A stretch of DNA of 64,000 nucleotides from contig JBOEGN010000037.1 in the NCBI GenBank assembly GCA_050633445.1, positions 1 to 64,000 of the forward strand, read 5' to 3'. The notes below the pieces were generated by a model. It was not told the DNA's origin. It searched no databases and worked only from the letters and a program-made list of their open reading frames with translations. Of this stretch, positions 40,884 to 49,649 are shown piece after piece; position 1 is the first letter of the stretch; every line of letters starts with the position of its first letter. This stretch comes from Thalassobius sp050633445. GTDB taxonomy: Bacteria > Pseudomonadota > Alphaproteobacteria > Rhodobacterales > Rhodobacteraceae. The position numbers and the translations under genes were made by a program.

Positions 40884-41580
40884 GGTGGATCTCTCTGTCT
40901 TTCATAAGGAATTCGACGATGCGGAAATCAAGCGGCGTGTCGATGTCGGCGCAGCGCTCGGGCGGCATCACATAGGGGATCACGCGGCCCTCGTACAGGC
41001 TGTTGGCGCGACGCAGATAGTCCGGCGCCACCACATAGGTCGAGGCCGCGTGCTCGTACACCTTGGGGGCCTGCTGGCGCGCCACGACCCCGCCGGGCAA
41101 AGGTTTCGAGACCTGCAAAGCGCCGGTCTCGTCGGGCTCAACAAGGTTAAAATACGGGTTTTTATGCGCATCACAGCAGGACATCACCATGTCGGGCTGA
41201 TCGTTGAAATACAGGTCCAGCGCATCGTCGATATCCTGCATCAACCGCAGCGGCGAAGTGCAATCGAGGTCCAGAAACGCCGTGACGGGCTGGCCCAGAA
41301 TGTCCTGTGATACCTCTAGCGCATGCTGCCAAACTTGCCACTTACCGGCGGTATCGCTGGCCAGATGCGCGGGCCGCAGCCCCATTTTCAGCGCGCCCTT
41401 GGCGATGGCGTGCTCATAGATTTCCTCGTCATCGGTCGACACAACCACGGCATCCACGCGGGGATGTTCCAGCAGTTGATCCAGCGACCAGTCGATCAGT
41501 GGTTTGCCGCAAATTTCGCGAAAATTCTTGCGCGGGACACCCTTGCTGCCCTTACGTGCGCCAATATGGCCCAAGATCAT
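40876..41580 (-). CDS. neuA: Acylneuraminate cytidylyltransferase, NeuA/LegF type
   Basis: Activates a nonulosonic acid with CTP to the CMP-sugar used by glycosyltransferases. 234 residues. Nucleotide-binding start GHIGARKGSKGVPRKNFREI, then VSTDDEEIYEHAIAKG, FLDLDCTSPLR and the late IDTPLDFRIVEFL follow the family pattern. The ATG at 41580 overlaps the MocA-type stop as ATGA and is preferred over a longer frame. Sugar specificity (Neu5Ac, legionaminate, pseudaminate) is not decidable here. Confidence 0.9.
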   Translation of the reverse strand: MILGHIGARKGSKGVPRKNFREICGKPLIDWSLDQLLEHPRVDAVVVSTDDEEIYEHAIAKGALKMGLRPAHLASDTAGKWQVWQHALEVSQDILGQPVTAFLDLDCTSPLRLMQDIDDALDLYFNDQPDMVMSCCDAHKNPYFNLVEPDETGALQVSKPLPGGVVARQQAPKVYEHAASTYVVAPDYLRRANSLYEGRVIPYVMPPERCADIDTPLDFRIVEFLMKDREIHHD

Positions 41581-42536
41581 GTCATGTCCTTTTCGATGGT
41601 GCCGCAAAAATTCCGGCTGGCCCAAGCGGTTGCGATCATCTCGCAACTGGGACGCGCCAGATCCAGGCGGGGAATGTTGGGGTTGCCCGAGGGCGTTTCG
41701 CGCCCGTCGATCAGCGCCATGAAATCGGCCATCGCGCCCAGGAACATGGCGTTGCGGTCAAACTCGACCTGGGTGATTTCCGGGTCTGCGTCGGGGAGGC
41801 GGCGGGTGATGGTGCCAGTCAGCAGGTCGCATTCGGTGATCGCTTCCTGACCGCGCAGACGGATCATGCGTGAAAACACCGGGGCCAGGTAATCCATCGC
41901 GACGGACCCGCTTTGCGCCGGGCCAGACAGAGCGATCTGCGTGGCCATATCGACGCCGGGAAAATCGGCGTGACCCAGGCTTTCGACTGCTTTCAGCGCG
42001 GTGTCGGGGAACAGGGTGTGGGCCAGATCCAGCTCGTGACACAGGTCCAGCAGCACACCGCCGCCTTCGGGCAGGGCGGCATAGCTGTCACCAAAGGACC
42101 AGTTCGCGCGCCATTGGGTCACGTCATGGCCGATTTCGAAATCAAAGCGGAAAACTTGGTCTTGCGCCACAATCTCTTGCAGCTTGGGCAGCAGCGGGTG
42201 ATAGCGCATCATGAAGCCAGCGACCGAGCGATCCGCAAAGCTGGCAGCGGCATAGAAATCGGCCAGCCCTTGTTTCGTATAAGCCACGGGTTTTTCAACA
42301 TAAACCGGCAGCCCACGGGCCGAGCATGCCTCGATCAGCGGTTGACGGATTTGGGTGGCGGTCGCGATTACGGCACCTTGGGCCTCGGGGCCATTGGTGA
42401 TGCGATTAACCACGCCCTCCAGCCCCAATTCACGCAGCGACAGACGTTCGGCTGAGCCGCCCAGCTGTTCGATATTCCCGGCGTGGCGCGTCCCAATTGA
42501 GCCGGTGCCGATCACCAGGATATGTTGTTTGGTCAT
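41577..42536 (-). CDS. Gfo/Idh/MocA-family oxidoreductase
   Basis: 319 residues, NAD(P)-dependent sugar oxidoreductase fold: Rossmann start HILVIGTGSIGTRHAGNIEQ, the EKP motif in LPVYVEKPVAYTKQGLAD, and a C-terminal GGGVLLDLCHELDLAHTLF with the probable catalytic His. The ATG at 42536 has AAGGAAGAG upstream; further upstream sequence would overlap the phosphatase gene. Coupled to neuA by ATGA overlap, so it probably acts on the same sugar pathway; the substrate is unknown. Confidence 0.86.
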   Translation of the reverse strand: MTKQHILVIGTGSIGTRHAGNIEQLGGSAERLSLRELGLEGVVNRITNGPEAQGAVIATATQIRQPLIEACSARGLPVYVEKPVAYTKQGLADFYAAASFADRSVAGFMMRYHPLLPKLQEIVAQDQVFRFDFEIGHDVTQWRANWSFGDSYAALPEGGGVLLDLCHELDLAHTLFPDTALKAVESLGHADFPGVDMATQIALSGPAQSGSVAMDYLAPVFSRMIRLRGQEAITECDLLTGTITRRLPDADPEITQVEFDRNAMFLGAMADFMALIDGRETPSGNPNIPRLDLARPSCEMIATAWASRNFCGTIEKDMT

Positions 42537-42549
42537 GTCTGCTCTTCCT

Positions 42550-43236
42550 TCACGCCTTGTGACCTTTGCGTGCGGCATAGGCCTTGTCAAATGCGGCTTG
42601 CACTTTGGCAGGATCATAGTGATCGCGTACCCATGTTTCAAAGTCGCCGCCATGGTGTTCATAGGCGTCCAAAACCGCATCCAGAACGCCCGATCGGGTG
42701 GATTTGAAGTGGATAAAGCGGCGCGACATCATCTTGCGCGCCTCGGACATCGGTTTGCCCTCGATCACCAAAAGGTAGATGGCCGAGGCCAGGCTGGTGC
42801 GATCCGCACCCGATTTACAATGCATGAACAACGGGCGTTCGGCGGTACGAAACACTTGGATCATTTGCAGCAATGGGGCTTTGCCTGGCGCCAAACGAGC
42901 GCCCATGCCCGGCACGTCGATCACATTCATGCCAAGCTCGGCGCAGATCTTGCGTTCGGAAACATAGTGCGGTTTGCCGCTGGCCCCCCGAAAATTCAGC
43001 ACGGTTCGAATGCCCTGATCGTGCAGCCAATGCCAGCGTTTCGGCGTCGGGTGATTGCCCCGCCAGACACCGGGGGCGACTTCGTACAGGTTGGTCCAGA
43101 CGTGCCGCAAAACCTCGTGGTCGATCCAACGCATATAGAACCGCGCCAGCTTGGCGCCTTCGGGGGTGTCGGGGATATTCTCGACCTGCGCCCGCAGCTC
43201 GGGGTCCTTGTGGTAGAACCATTTGACAATGCGCAT
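42550..43236 (-). CDS. Dual-specificity/tyrosine phosphatase-like protein
   Basis: 228 residues. The active site HCKSGADRT (H139, C140, R146) is the HC-x5-R motif of cysteine phosphatases, followed by SRRFIHFKSTRSGVLDAVL. Upstream GIRTVLNFRG is the usual beta-strand of the bacterial DSP fold. It is the first gene of the phosphatase-MocA-neuA-SDR operon (13 bp to the next). It may dephosphorylate a sugar/lipid intermediate or a protein; location in a glycan operon favours the former, but this is inference. Confidence 0.82.
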   Translation of the reverse strand: MRIVKWFYHKDPELRAQVENIPDTPEGAKLARFYMRWIDHEVLRHVWTNLYEVAPGVWRGNHPTPKRWHWLHDQGIRTVLNFRGASGKPHYVSERKICAELGMNVIDVPGMGARLAPGKAPLLQMIQVFRTAERPLFMHCKSGADRTSLASAIYLLVIEGKPMSEARKMMSRRFIHFKSTRSGVLDAVLDAYEHHGGDFETWVRDHYDPAKVQAAFDKAYAARKGHKA

Positions 43237-43371
43237 GAGGGGATCCTGTCGCTGGGGTTGTCCTCAGATACCGCCTTCTGTCCCGGCTTTGAAGGCCGTT
43301 TTATCCTGTGGTCGTGTCTCGCCATTCGCAGCGGGCTGTGGCACGATGCGGCAAACACCACGAGGCGCCAA

Positions 43372-45066
43372 ATGACTCACCTGTCCCGCATCATCGAACA
43401 GGCCCGCGGCCAAACCCCTGCTGACCTGGTTCTTAAGGGCGGTAAGGTGCTGGATGTTGTGACTGGCGATCTGCTGGATGGCGACGTGGCCATTTGCGAA
43501 GACACCATCGTGGGCACCTGTGGGACCTACTCTGGCACGCGCGAGATTGACGTCAGCGGTCAAATCCTTGTGCCCGGATTTATTGATACGCATCTGCATA
43601 TCGAAAGCTCTTTGGTGACCCCGTTCGAGTTTGATCGCTGTGTGTTGCCGCATGGTGTGACGACCGCGATTTGTGATCCGCACGAGATCGCCAACGTGAT
43701 CGGACTGGACGGAATCCGCTATTTTCAGGATGCCGCGACGCGCTGCTTGATGGATATTCGGGTACAGCTCAGCTCGTGTGTGCCGTCCACCGAGATGGAA
43801 ACCGCCGGTGCCCGCATTGATGCAGAGGACCTGAAGCAGGTGATGGGCCACCCCACGGGCATCGGTCTGGCCGAATTCATGAACTTTCCCGGAGTTTTAT
43901 TCCAAGACCCCGGCGCGATGGCCAAGCTGGAGCTGTTTCGCGGCCAGCATATTGATGGGCATTGCCCGCAGTTGTCGGGCAACGACCTGAACGCCTATAT
44001 CGCCGCTGGTATCCGCACAGAGCACGAGGCGACCACCGCCGAAGAGGCGCTGGAAAAGCTGCGCAAAGGGATGCGGGTGCTGATCCGCGAGGGCTCGGTC
44101 TCCAAGGACTTGCACGCGTTGGCGCCGATCATCACCGAGCGTAACTCGGCCTATATTTGTCTGTGTACGGATGACCGAAACCCGCTGGACATCGCAGAGT
44201 ATGGCCATCTGGACTATATGATCCGCACCGCGATTGAACAGGGCGCGCCGCCCTTGGCCGTCTATCGCGCCGCCAACCTGTCTGCGGCCGAGGCGTTCGG
44301 CCTGAAAGATCGAGGACAGATTGCGCCAGGGAAACGCGCTGATATCGTTGCCCTCACCGACCTTGCCAAATGCGATGCGCAAATGGTGCTGTGCGGCGGG
44401 ATCGAGGTGACGGATGACGCCTTTGCCGCGCGGAATTTGATTGATCCGGTCGGGAGGCACTCGGTCAAGGCGCCGATTGTAACGGCGGACAATTTCCGCA
44501 CCGCTGGCAATCGCGAAGATACCGACGTGATCGGCATCATCGAAGGCAAGATCATCACCGAGCATTTGCACGAGGTGATCCCCATTCAGGACGGCGACAA
44601 ACGCCCTGATACTGCGCGTGATTTGATCAAGATCGCCGTCATCGAACGACACGGTAAAAACGGTAATATCGCCACCGGGTTCGTGCGTGGCTTTGGCCTG
44701 AAACACGGGGCCATTGCCGGAACGGTTTGCCACGATCACCACAACATCGCCGTTGTGGGCGCGGATTATGACGATATGGCGCTGGCCTCGAACCGGTTGG
44801 GGCAGATCGAGGGCGGGTTTGTCGTCGTGCGCGATGGCCAGGTTCTGGCGGAATTGCCGCTGCCCGTGGCGGGGCTTATGAGTCTGGACCCCTACGAATC
44901 GGTCCGCGATCAGCTGGTGGACCTGCGCGCCGCCGCGCAATCGTTGGGCGTGACCCTGGAAGAGCCGTTCCTGCAGCTGGCCTTTCTGGCCCTGCCGGTG
45001 ATTCCCGCGCTGAAAATCACCGATCGCGGCCTGGTGGACGTCAATAAGTTCGAGATAATCTCGTAA
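43372..45066 (+). CDS. ade: Adenine deaminase
   Basis: Purine salvage: deaminates adenine to hypoxanthine; amidohydrolase superfamily with Fe/Mn. 564 residues, a usual length. Motifs: GFIDTHLHIESSLVTP, VTTAICDPHEIANVIG, GIGLAEFMNFPGVLF, LIREGSVSKDLHALAP, LCTDDRNPLDIAEYG and IAGTVCHDHHNIAVVG. The ATG at 43372 starts the MTHLSRIIEQARG segment; the frame continues open upstream antisense to the phosphatase and MocA genes, which is not coding. It stands alone between the glycan locus and the fatty-acid island. Confidence 0.95.
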   Translation: MTHLSRIIEQARGQTPADLVLKGGKVLDVVTGDLLDGDVAICEDTIVGTCGTYSGTREIDVSGQILVPGFIDTHLHIESSLVTPFEFDRCVLPHGVTTAICDPHEIANVIGLDGIRYFQDAATRCLMDIRVQLSSCVPSTEMETAGARIDAEDLKQVMGHPTGIGLAEFMNFPGVLFQDPGAMAKLELFRGQHIDGHCPQLSGNDLNAYIAAGIRTEHEATTAEEALEKLRKGMRVLIREGSVSKDLHALAPIITERNSAYICLCTDDRNPLDIAEYGHLDYMIRTAIEQGAPPLAVYRAANLSAAEAFGLKDRGQIAPGKRADIVALTDLAKCDAQMVLCGGIEVTDDAFAARNLIDPVGRHSVKAPIVTADNFRTAGNREDTDVIGIIEGKIITEHLHEVIPIQDGDKRPDTARDLIKIAVIERHGKNGNIATGFVRGFGLKHGAIAGTVCHDHHNIAVVGADYDDMALASNRLGQIEGGFVVVRDGQVLAELPLPVAGLMSLDPYESVRDQLVDLRAAAQSLGVTLEEPFLQLAFLALPVIPALKITDRGLVDVNKFEIIS

Positions 45067-45209
45067 CCTTGCGTTTTCTGCACAGCAAAACCTAATTCCA
45101 CAAGTTGACGCCCCCCGAGCAACAAATTAGTTTGCATGCGAAGGAGGAGACACCCGAAGTGGAGACGGCCATATCCTCTTGTCCAAACGCTAGAACGGAA
45201 AGAGCAAAA

Positions 45210-47303
45210 ATGGCTTCGAAAATCCCTGTAAACGACCTGATTTCCATCGAGTACGAAGGCGACATCGCGCTGGTCTGCATTGACAACCCTCCGGTCAATG
45301 CAACGGGCCAGGCGGTCCGCCAAGGCTTGCAAGACGCAATTGAACGCCTGAACACCGAAGACACCGCCAAGGCCATCGCGATCTACGCGGCCGGGCGGAC
45401 CTTTGTCGCTGGCGCGGATATCCGTGAATTCGGCAAGCCACCCCAAGCGCCGAATTTGCCCGACGTTTATAATGTGATCGAAGACAGCGACATTCCGGTC
45501 GTCGCGATCATGCACGGCACCGCCCTTGGTGGCGGGCTGGAGCTGGGCCTAGCCGCACATGCCCGCGTGGGTATCGAAGGCCTGCGTGTTGGCCTGCCCG
45601 AGATCAACCTGGGCCTGCTGCCAGGCGCTGGCGGAACGCAGCGTGTGCCCCGTCTGGCCGGTATTCCGATGGCGTTGGACATGTCCCTGTCGGGCCGCAT
45701 GGTCGGCGCGCAGGAAGCCTTGGAAAAGGGGCTGATCGACCGTCTGGAAACCGGAGATCCGCGTGAATTGGCGCTTGCAGCCGCGCAGGACGTGATCGAC
45801 GGAAAACTGGTCGCGCGCCCCACATGTTCGCTGAGCACGCCCGAAGACGACAAAACGTTGGACGACACCGCCGCGATGCTGAAGGCCAAGCAGGCGCATA
45901 TGTTCTCGCCCCATAAGATTGTCGAGGCCGTCCGTGCCTCGTATCTGCCCCGCACCGAAGGGTTGAAGATCGAGCGTCAGGCCTTCTGGGACTCGATGCA
46001 GACCCCGCAGCGCGCTGGCATGATCCATGCGTTCTTTGGCGAGCGTGCCGTGTCCAGCATCCCCGAGGCCAAGGGTGACACCCGCGAGATCAACAAAATC
46101 GGTGTCATTGGCGGCGGCACGATGGGATCGGGCATCGCGACGTCCTGCCTGATGGCGGGCATTCCCGTGCGCCTGATCGAGGTCGCGCAGGACGGGCTAG
46201 ATCGCGGCATTGCGACCATCACCAAAAACCTCGAAGGCGGCGTAAAACGCGGCAAGCTGAGCGAGGCCAAGAAGGACGCCGCGCTGGCCAGTCTTGAGCC
46301 GTCACTGTCGATGGAAGATCTGGCCGACGTCGATCTGGTGATCGAGGCCGTGTTCGAAAGCATGGACGTTAAAAAGGACATTTTCGGCAAGCTGAATACC
46401 ATCTGTAAGGACGGCGCGATCCTGGCCTCGAACACGTCCTATCTGAATGTGAACGACATCGCCGACTGCACCGATCGGCCTCAGGATGTGCTGGGGCTGC
46501 ACTTCTTCAGTCCTGCCCATGTGATGCGCCTGCTGGAGATTGTGCAGGGTGCCAAGACCGCGCCGGATGTTCTGGCTACCGGATTCGCGCTGGCTAAGCG
46601 GTTGAAAAAGGTCGGTGTTTTGGCGCAAGTCTGTGATGGCTTCATCGGCAACCGTATTCTGGCGCATTACCTGAAAACCGCCTCGTACCTGGTGTTGGAC
46701 GGCGCCAGTCCGCAGCAGGTGGATGACGCGCTGGAGGGTTTTGGTTTTGCCATGGGGCCCAACAAGGTTGGCGATCTGGCCGGTCTGGATATCGGCTGGG
46801 CCAACCGCAAACGCACGGCAGCCACCCGCAACCCCGAGGACCGCTATGGCGGTGATGTCGCCGACCGTATTTGCGAAAACGGTTGGTTTGGGCGCAAGAC
46901 CGGGCAGGGCTTCTATATCTACGGAAACGGCGCGCCGATTCCGAACCCCGAGGTCGCGAAAATCATCGACGAAGTGCGCGCAGAAAAGGGCATCACCCCG
47001 CAGAGCTTCACCGATCAGGACATCGTTGATCGCTACATGACCGCAATGATCGTCGAGGCGACCCGCGTGGTCGAAGAAGGCATCGCGAAACGTCCGCTGG
47101 ACGTCGATATGGTGTTCCTGTTCGGCTATGGCTTCCCGCGTCATCGCGGTGGTCCGCTGCACTATGCCGACACCATCGGCGCGGCCGAGTTGGTGCGCCG
47201 CATCACCGAATACGCCGAGGAAGACGCCCGTTACTGGCAGGTGCCTGCCTTGCTGCAAAAGATGGCAGATGATGGGTCGACCTTTGCGGATCTGAATAAA
47301 TAG
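45210..47303 (+). CDS. Bifunctional enoyl-CoA hydratase / 3-hydroxyacyl-CoA dehydrogenase
   Basis: 697 residues catalysing two consecutive beta-oxidation steps. N-terminal crotonase domain (~1-190: TFVAGADIREFG, MHGTALGGGLELGLAAHARV, LPEINLGLLPGAGGTQRVPR); NAD-binding 3-HCDH domain from ~295 (IGVIGGGTMGSGIATSCL); C-terminal 3HCDH domains (~480-690, ANRKRTAATRNPEDRY, FLFGYGFPRHRGGPLHYAD). It resembles peroxisomal MFE-1/FadJ-like proteins lacking a thiolase. The ATG at 45210 has GGAAAGAG upstream; a GTG at 45159 with a strong AAGGAGG is an in-frame alternative. Two acyl-CoA dehydrogenases follow in the same operon. Confidence 0.93.
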   Translation: MASKIPVNDLISIEYEGDIALVCIDNPPVNATGQAVRQGLQDAIERLNTEDTAKAIAIYAAGRTFVAGADIREFGKPPQAPNLPDVYNVIEDSDIPVVAIMHGTALGGGLELGLAAHARVGIEGLRVGLPEINLGLLPGAGGTQRVPRLAGIPMALDMSLSGRMVGAQEALEKGLIDRLETGDPRELALAAAQDVIDGKLVARPTCSLSTPEDDKTLDDTAAMLKAKQAHMFSPHKIVEAVRASYLPRTEGLKIERQAFWDSMQTPQRAGMIHAFFGERAVSSIPEAKGDTREINKIGVIGGGTMGSGIATSCLMAGIPVRLIEVAQDGLDRGIATITKNLEGGVKRGKLSEAKKDAALASLEPSLSMEDLADVDLVIEAVFESMDVKKDIFGKLNTICKDGAILASNTSYLNVNDIADCTDRPQDVLGLHFFSPAHVMRLLEIVQGAKTAPDVLATGFALAKRLKKVGVLAQVCDGFIGNRILAHYLKTASYLVLDGASPQQVDDALEGFGFAMGPNKVGDLAGLDIGWANRKRTAATRNPEDRYGGDVADRICENGWFGRKTGQGFYIYGNGAPIPNPEVAKIIDEVRAEKGITPQSFTDQDIVDRYMTAMIVEATRVVEEGIAKRPLDVDMVFLFGYGFPRHRGGPLHYADTIGAAELVRRITEYAEEDARYWQVPALLQKMADDGSTFADLNK

Positions 47304-47319
47304 AGGGAGGGGAAAACGA

Positions 47320-48507
47320 ATGGACCTGAGCTATTCAGCCGAGGACATCGCATTTCGCGATGAAGTCCGGGCCTATCTGGCGGAAAATCTGCCGAAACAC
47401 ATCTCGGACGCCGTGCGCGAAGGCGGGGAGCTGACCAAAGAGCTGCTGGAGGAATGGCACGCCATTCTGAACAAACGTGGTTGGCTGGCGACCATCTGGC
47501 CCAAGGAATTCGGTGGCCCCGGCTGGAGCCCGGTTCAGAAGCATATCTTCGAAGAGGAATGCTGCCGCGCCTACGCCCCGCGGATCGTGCCGTTTGGCCT
47601 GTCCATGCTGGGTCCGGTGCTGCAGAAATTCGGCTCCAAGGAACAGCAAGATCACTATCTGCCGCGCATTCTGGACGGGACCGATTGGTGGTGTCAGGGC
47701 TATTCTGAACCGGGCGCGGGCTCGGATCTGGCCAGCCTGAAAACCCGTGCGGTGCGTGAAGGTGACGAATGGGTCATCAACGGTCAGAAAACCTGGACTA
47801 CGCTGGGGCAGTTCGCCGACTGGATCTTTTGCCTGTGCCGCACCGACCCGGATGCAAAACAGCAAGAGGGCATCAGCTTTATCCTGGTGGACATGAACAC
47901 CCCCGGCATCGAGGTGCGCCCGATCAAGCTGATCGAAGGTGGCCACGAGGTGAACGAGGTGTTCTTTACCGACGTGCGCGTGCCCTACGGAAACCTGGTG
48001 GGCGAGGAAAACAAAGGTTGGACCATCGCCAAATACCTGCTGACGCATGAACGCACCGGCATCGCTGGCGTCGGGTTCTCGATGCAGGCGCTGGAAGAGG
48101 TGAAGGCACTGGCGCGCAAGACCCTGCGCAACGGGCGCCCGCTGATCGAGGATCCGCTGTTCGCCGCCCGTATCGCGCAGGCCGAGATTGATCTGGAGGC
48201 GATGAAAATCACCAACCTGCGGATGCTGTTCCAGGCGCAGCAGCAGGGCGCTCCGGGGCCGGAAACGTCGATCCTGAAGATTAAGGGCACGGTGATTCAT
48301 CAGGAACTAAAGGATCTGGCCCGACGGGCTTTGGGTCCGGCGGCAGCGCCGTTCCCCGGACATGTGACCGACGGCAACCTGATGTTCGGTCCGGCCGACA
48401 CGGCCCACAATGCGGCACGGTATTTCAACAACCGTAAAACCTCGATTTTCGGTGGATCGAACGAGATTCAGCGCAACATCCTGACCAAGACCATGCTGGA
48501 GCTGTGA
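47320..48507 (+). CDS. Acyl-CoA dehydrogenase, subunit-like member A
   Basis: 395 residues, FAD flavoenzyme introducing the alpha-beta double bond. Motifs: CQGYSEPGAGSDLASLKTRA, VINGQKTWTTLGQFADWIFC and C-terminal KTSIFGGSNEIQRNILTKTM. The position occupied by the catalytic Glu in MCAD-type enzymes (the YEGT motif) is Gly here, as in the LCAD/IVD or heteromeric groups. It precedes a smaller, diverged acyl-CoA dehydrogenase by 1 bp, a pairing like the alpha/beta heterotetramers of steroid side-chain degradation. Confidence 0.92.
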   Translation: MDLSYSAEDIAFRDEVRAYLAENLPKHISDAVREGGELTKELLEEWHAILNKRGWLATIWPKEFGGPGWSPVQKHIFEEECCRAYAPRIVPFGLSMLGPVLQKFGSKEQQDHYLPRILDGTDWWCQGYSEPGAGSDLASLKTRAVREGDEWVINGQKTWTTLGQFADWIFCLCRTDPDAKQQEGISFILVDMNTPGIEVRPIKLIEGGHEVNEVFFTDVRVPYGNLVGEENKGWTIAKYLLTHERTGIAGVGFSMQALEEVKALARKTLRNGRPLIEDPLFAARIAQAEIDLEAMKITNLRMLFQAQQQGAPGPETSILKIKGTVIHQELKDLARRALGPAAAPFPGHVTDGNLMFGPADTAHNAARYFNNRKTSIFGGSNEIQRNILTKTMLEL

Positions 48508-48508
48508 G

Positions 48509-49582
48509 ATGGACTTTAACCTGACCGAAGACCGCCAGATGCTGGCGGACACGCTAACCCGTTTTCTGGCTGATCGATACCCTGTCGAGCATCGAAATAC
48601 GGTAGCGTATGTTGAGCCGTTCCACGATCCATCCAAATGGGAGGCGCTGGCCGATCTGGGCACGCTGTTTGCGCTGGCCCCTGAGGAGGCAGGCGGCATG
48701 GGTGGCGCCGGGTTCGACATCTCGGTGGTGTTCGAAGCCATCGGCCGTCAGATCACGCCCGAACCCATCCTGGGCGCTTGCATGGCCGCGCGTTTGTTGG
48801 GCGCAGCTGGCGCGGATCTGGAGGCGTTGCTGTCCGGCGCCACGAAATACGCTGTCGGGATCAGCGAGCTGGACGCGGCCTATGAGCTGGACCAGATCGC
48901 CTGTGCCGCGACCGCCAATGGGGACGCCTACACCCTGTCTGGCCGCAAAAGCACCGTCTATGGCGGGCAGGCGGCGGATGTCTTTCTGGTCGCCGCGCAG
49001 CTGAACGGCACGCTGGCCGTGTTCCAGGTGCAGGCCGCTGATGTCAATGTCACCGGATACGGAATGATGGACGGGGCCGGTGCGGCTGAATTGCTGCTGG
49101 ATGATGCCCCCGCCACCTTGCTGATCGAAGACGCGGCCGAAGCGCTTGAGGATGCGATCAACGCCGGGATCGTCGCCCTGTGTGCCGAGGCCGTGGGCGC
49201 AATGGACGTCACCCACGCGATCACGGTTGACTACCTGAAACAGCGCAAGCAGTTCGGGATTCCGATCGGCAAATTCCAGGTGCTGCAACACCGCGCCGTG
49301 GACATGCTGACCGAGATCGAGCAGGCGCGCTCGATCACCATCAAGGCAGCTGCGGAACTGGGCGGCGAGGATGCCTCGCGCTATGCTTCCATGGCGAAAA
49401 ACCTGATCGGCCGCGCGGCGCGTTTGGTTGCCGAAGAGGCAATTCAAATGCATGGCGGTATTGCGATGACCTGGGAATATCCTGTCTCGCATTACGCCAA
49501 GCGCCTGATCATGCTGGACGCGCAGCTGGGCGATACGGACTATCACCTGAGCCGTGTGATGGCGGGCAATCAGGCCGCATAA
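48509..49582 (+). CDS. Acyl-CoA dehydrogenase, subunit-like member B
   Basis: 357 residues, shorter and more diverged than its neighbour. It has the ACAD C-terminal four-helix region (TVDYLKQRKQFGIPIGKFQV, LVAEEAIQMHGGIAMTWEYP) and an N-terminal helix bundle, but the middle substrate/FAD signature (YSEPGAGSD) is absent. Such paired, degenerate ACADs usually form heteromers in which one chain contributes only part of the active site. Starts 1 bp after the preceding stop; ends at a strong terminator. Confidence 0.88.
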   Translation: MDFNLTEDRQMLADTLTRFLADRYPVEHRNTVAYVEPFHDPSKWEALADLGTLFALAPEEAGGMGGAGFDISVVFEAIGRQITPEPILGACMAARLLGAAGADLEALLSGATKYAVGISELDAAYELDQIACAATANGDAYTLSGRKSTVYGGQAADVFLVAAQLNGTLAVFQVQAADVNVTGYGMMDGAGAAELLLDDAPATLLIEDAAEALEDAINAGIVALCAEAVGAMDVTHAITVDYLKQRKQFGIPIGKFQVLQHRAVDMLTEIEQARSITIKAAAELGGEDASRYASMAKNLIGRAARLVAEEAIQMHGGIAMTWEYPVSHYAKRLIMLDAQLGDTDYHLSRVMAGNQAA

Positions 49583-49597
49583 GGCCCTGAAAACAGG

Positions 49598-49630
49598 AAC
49601 CCCCGGAGGCCAGAAACCTCCGGGGGTTTT
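49598..49630 (+). terminator. Intrinsic terminator of the rightward beta-oxidation operon
   Basis: AACCCCCGGAGG-CCAGAAA-CCTCCGGGGGTT: a perfect 12-bp stem followed by TTCG, 15 bp after the stop; it also lies between convergent operons and may work on both strands. Confidence 0.9.
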
Positions 49631-49649
49631 CGTTTGAAATGGGGGTGCT

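Noticed and set aside
42355..43371. In-frame upstream extension of adenine deaminase by 339 codons
   Set aside because: It lies antisense to the MocA and phosphatase genes and the known family starts at the MTHLSR segment.
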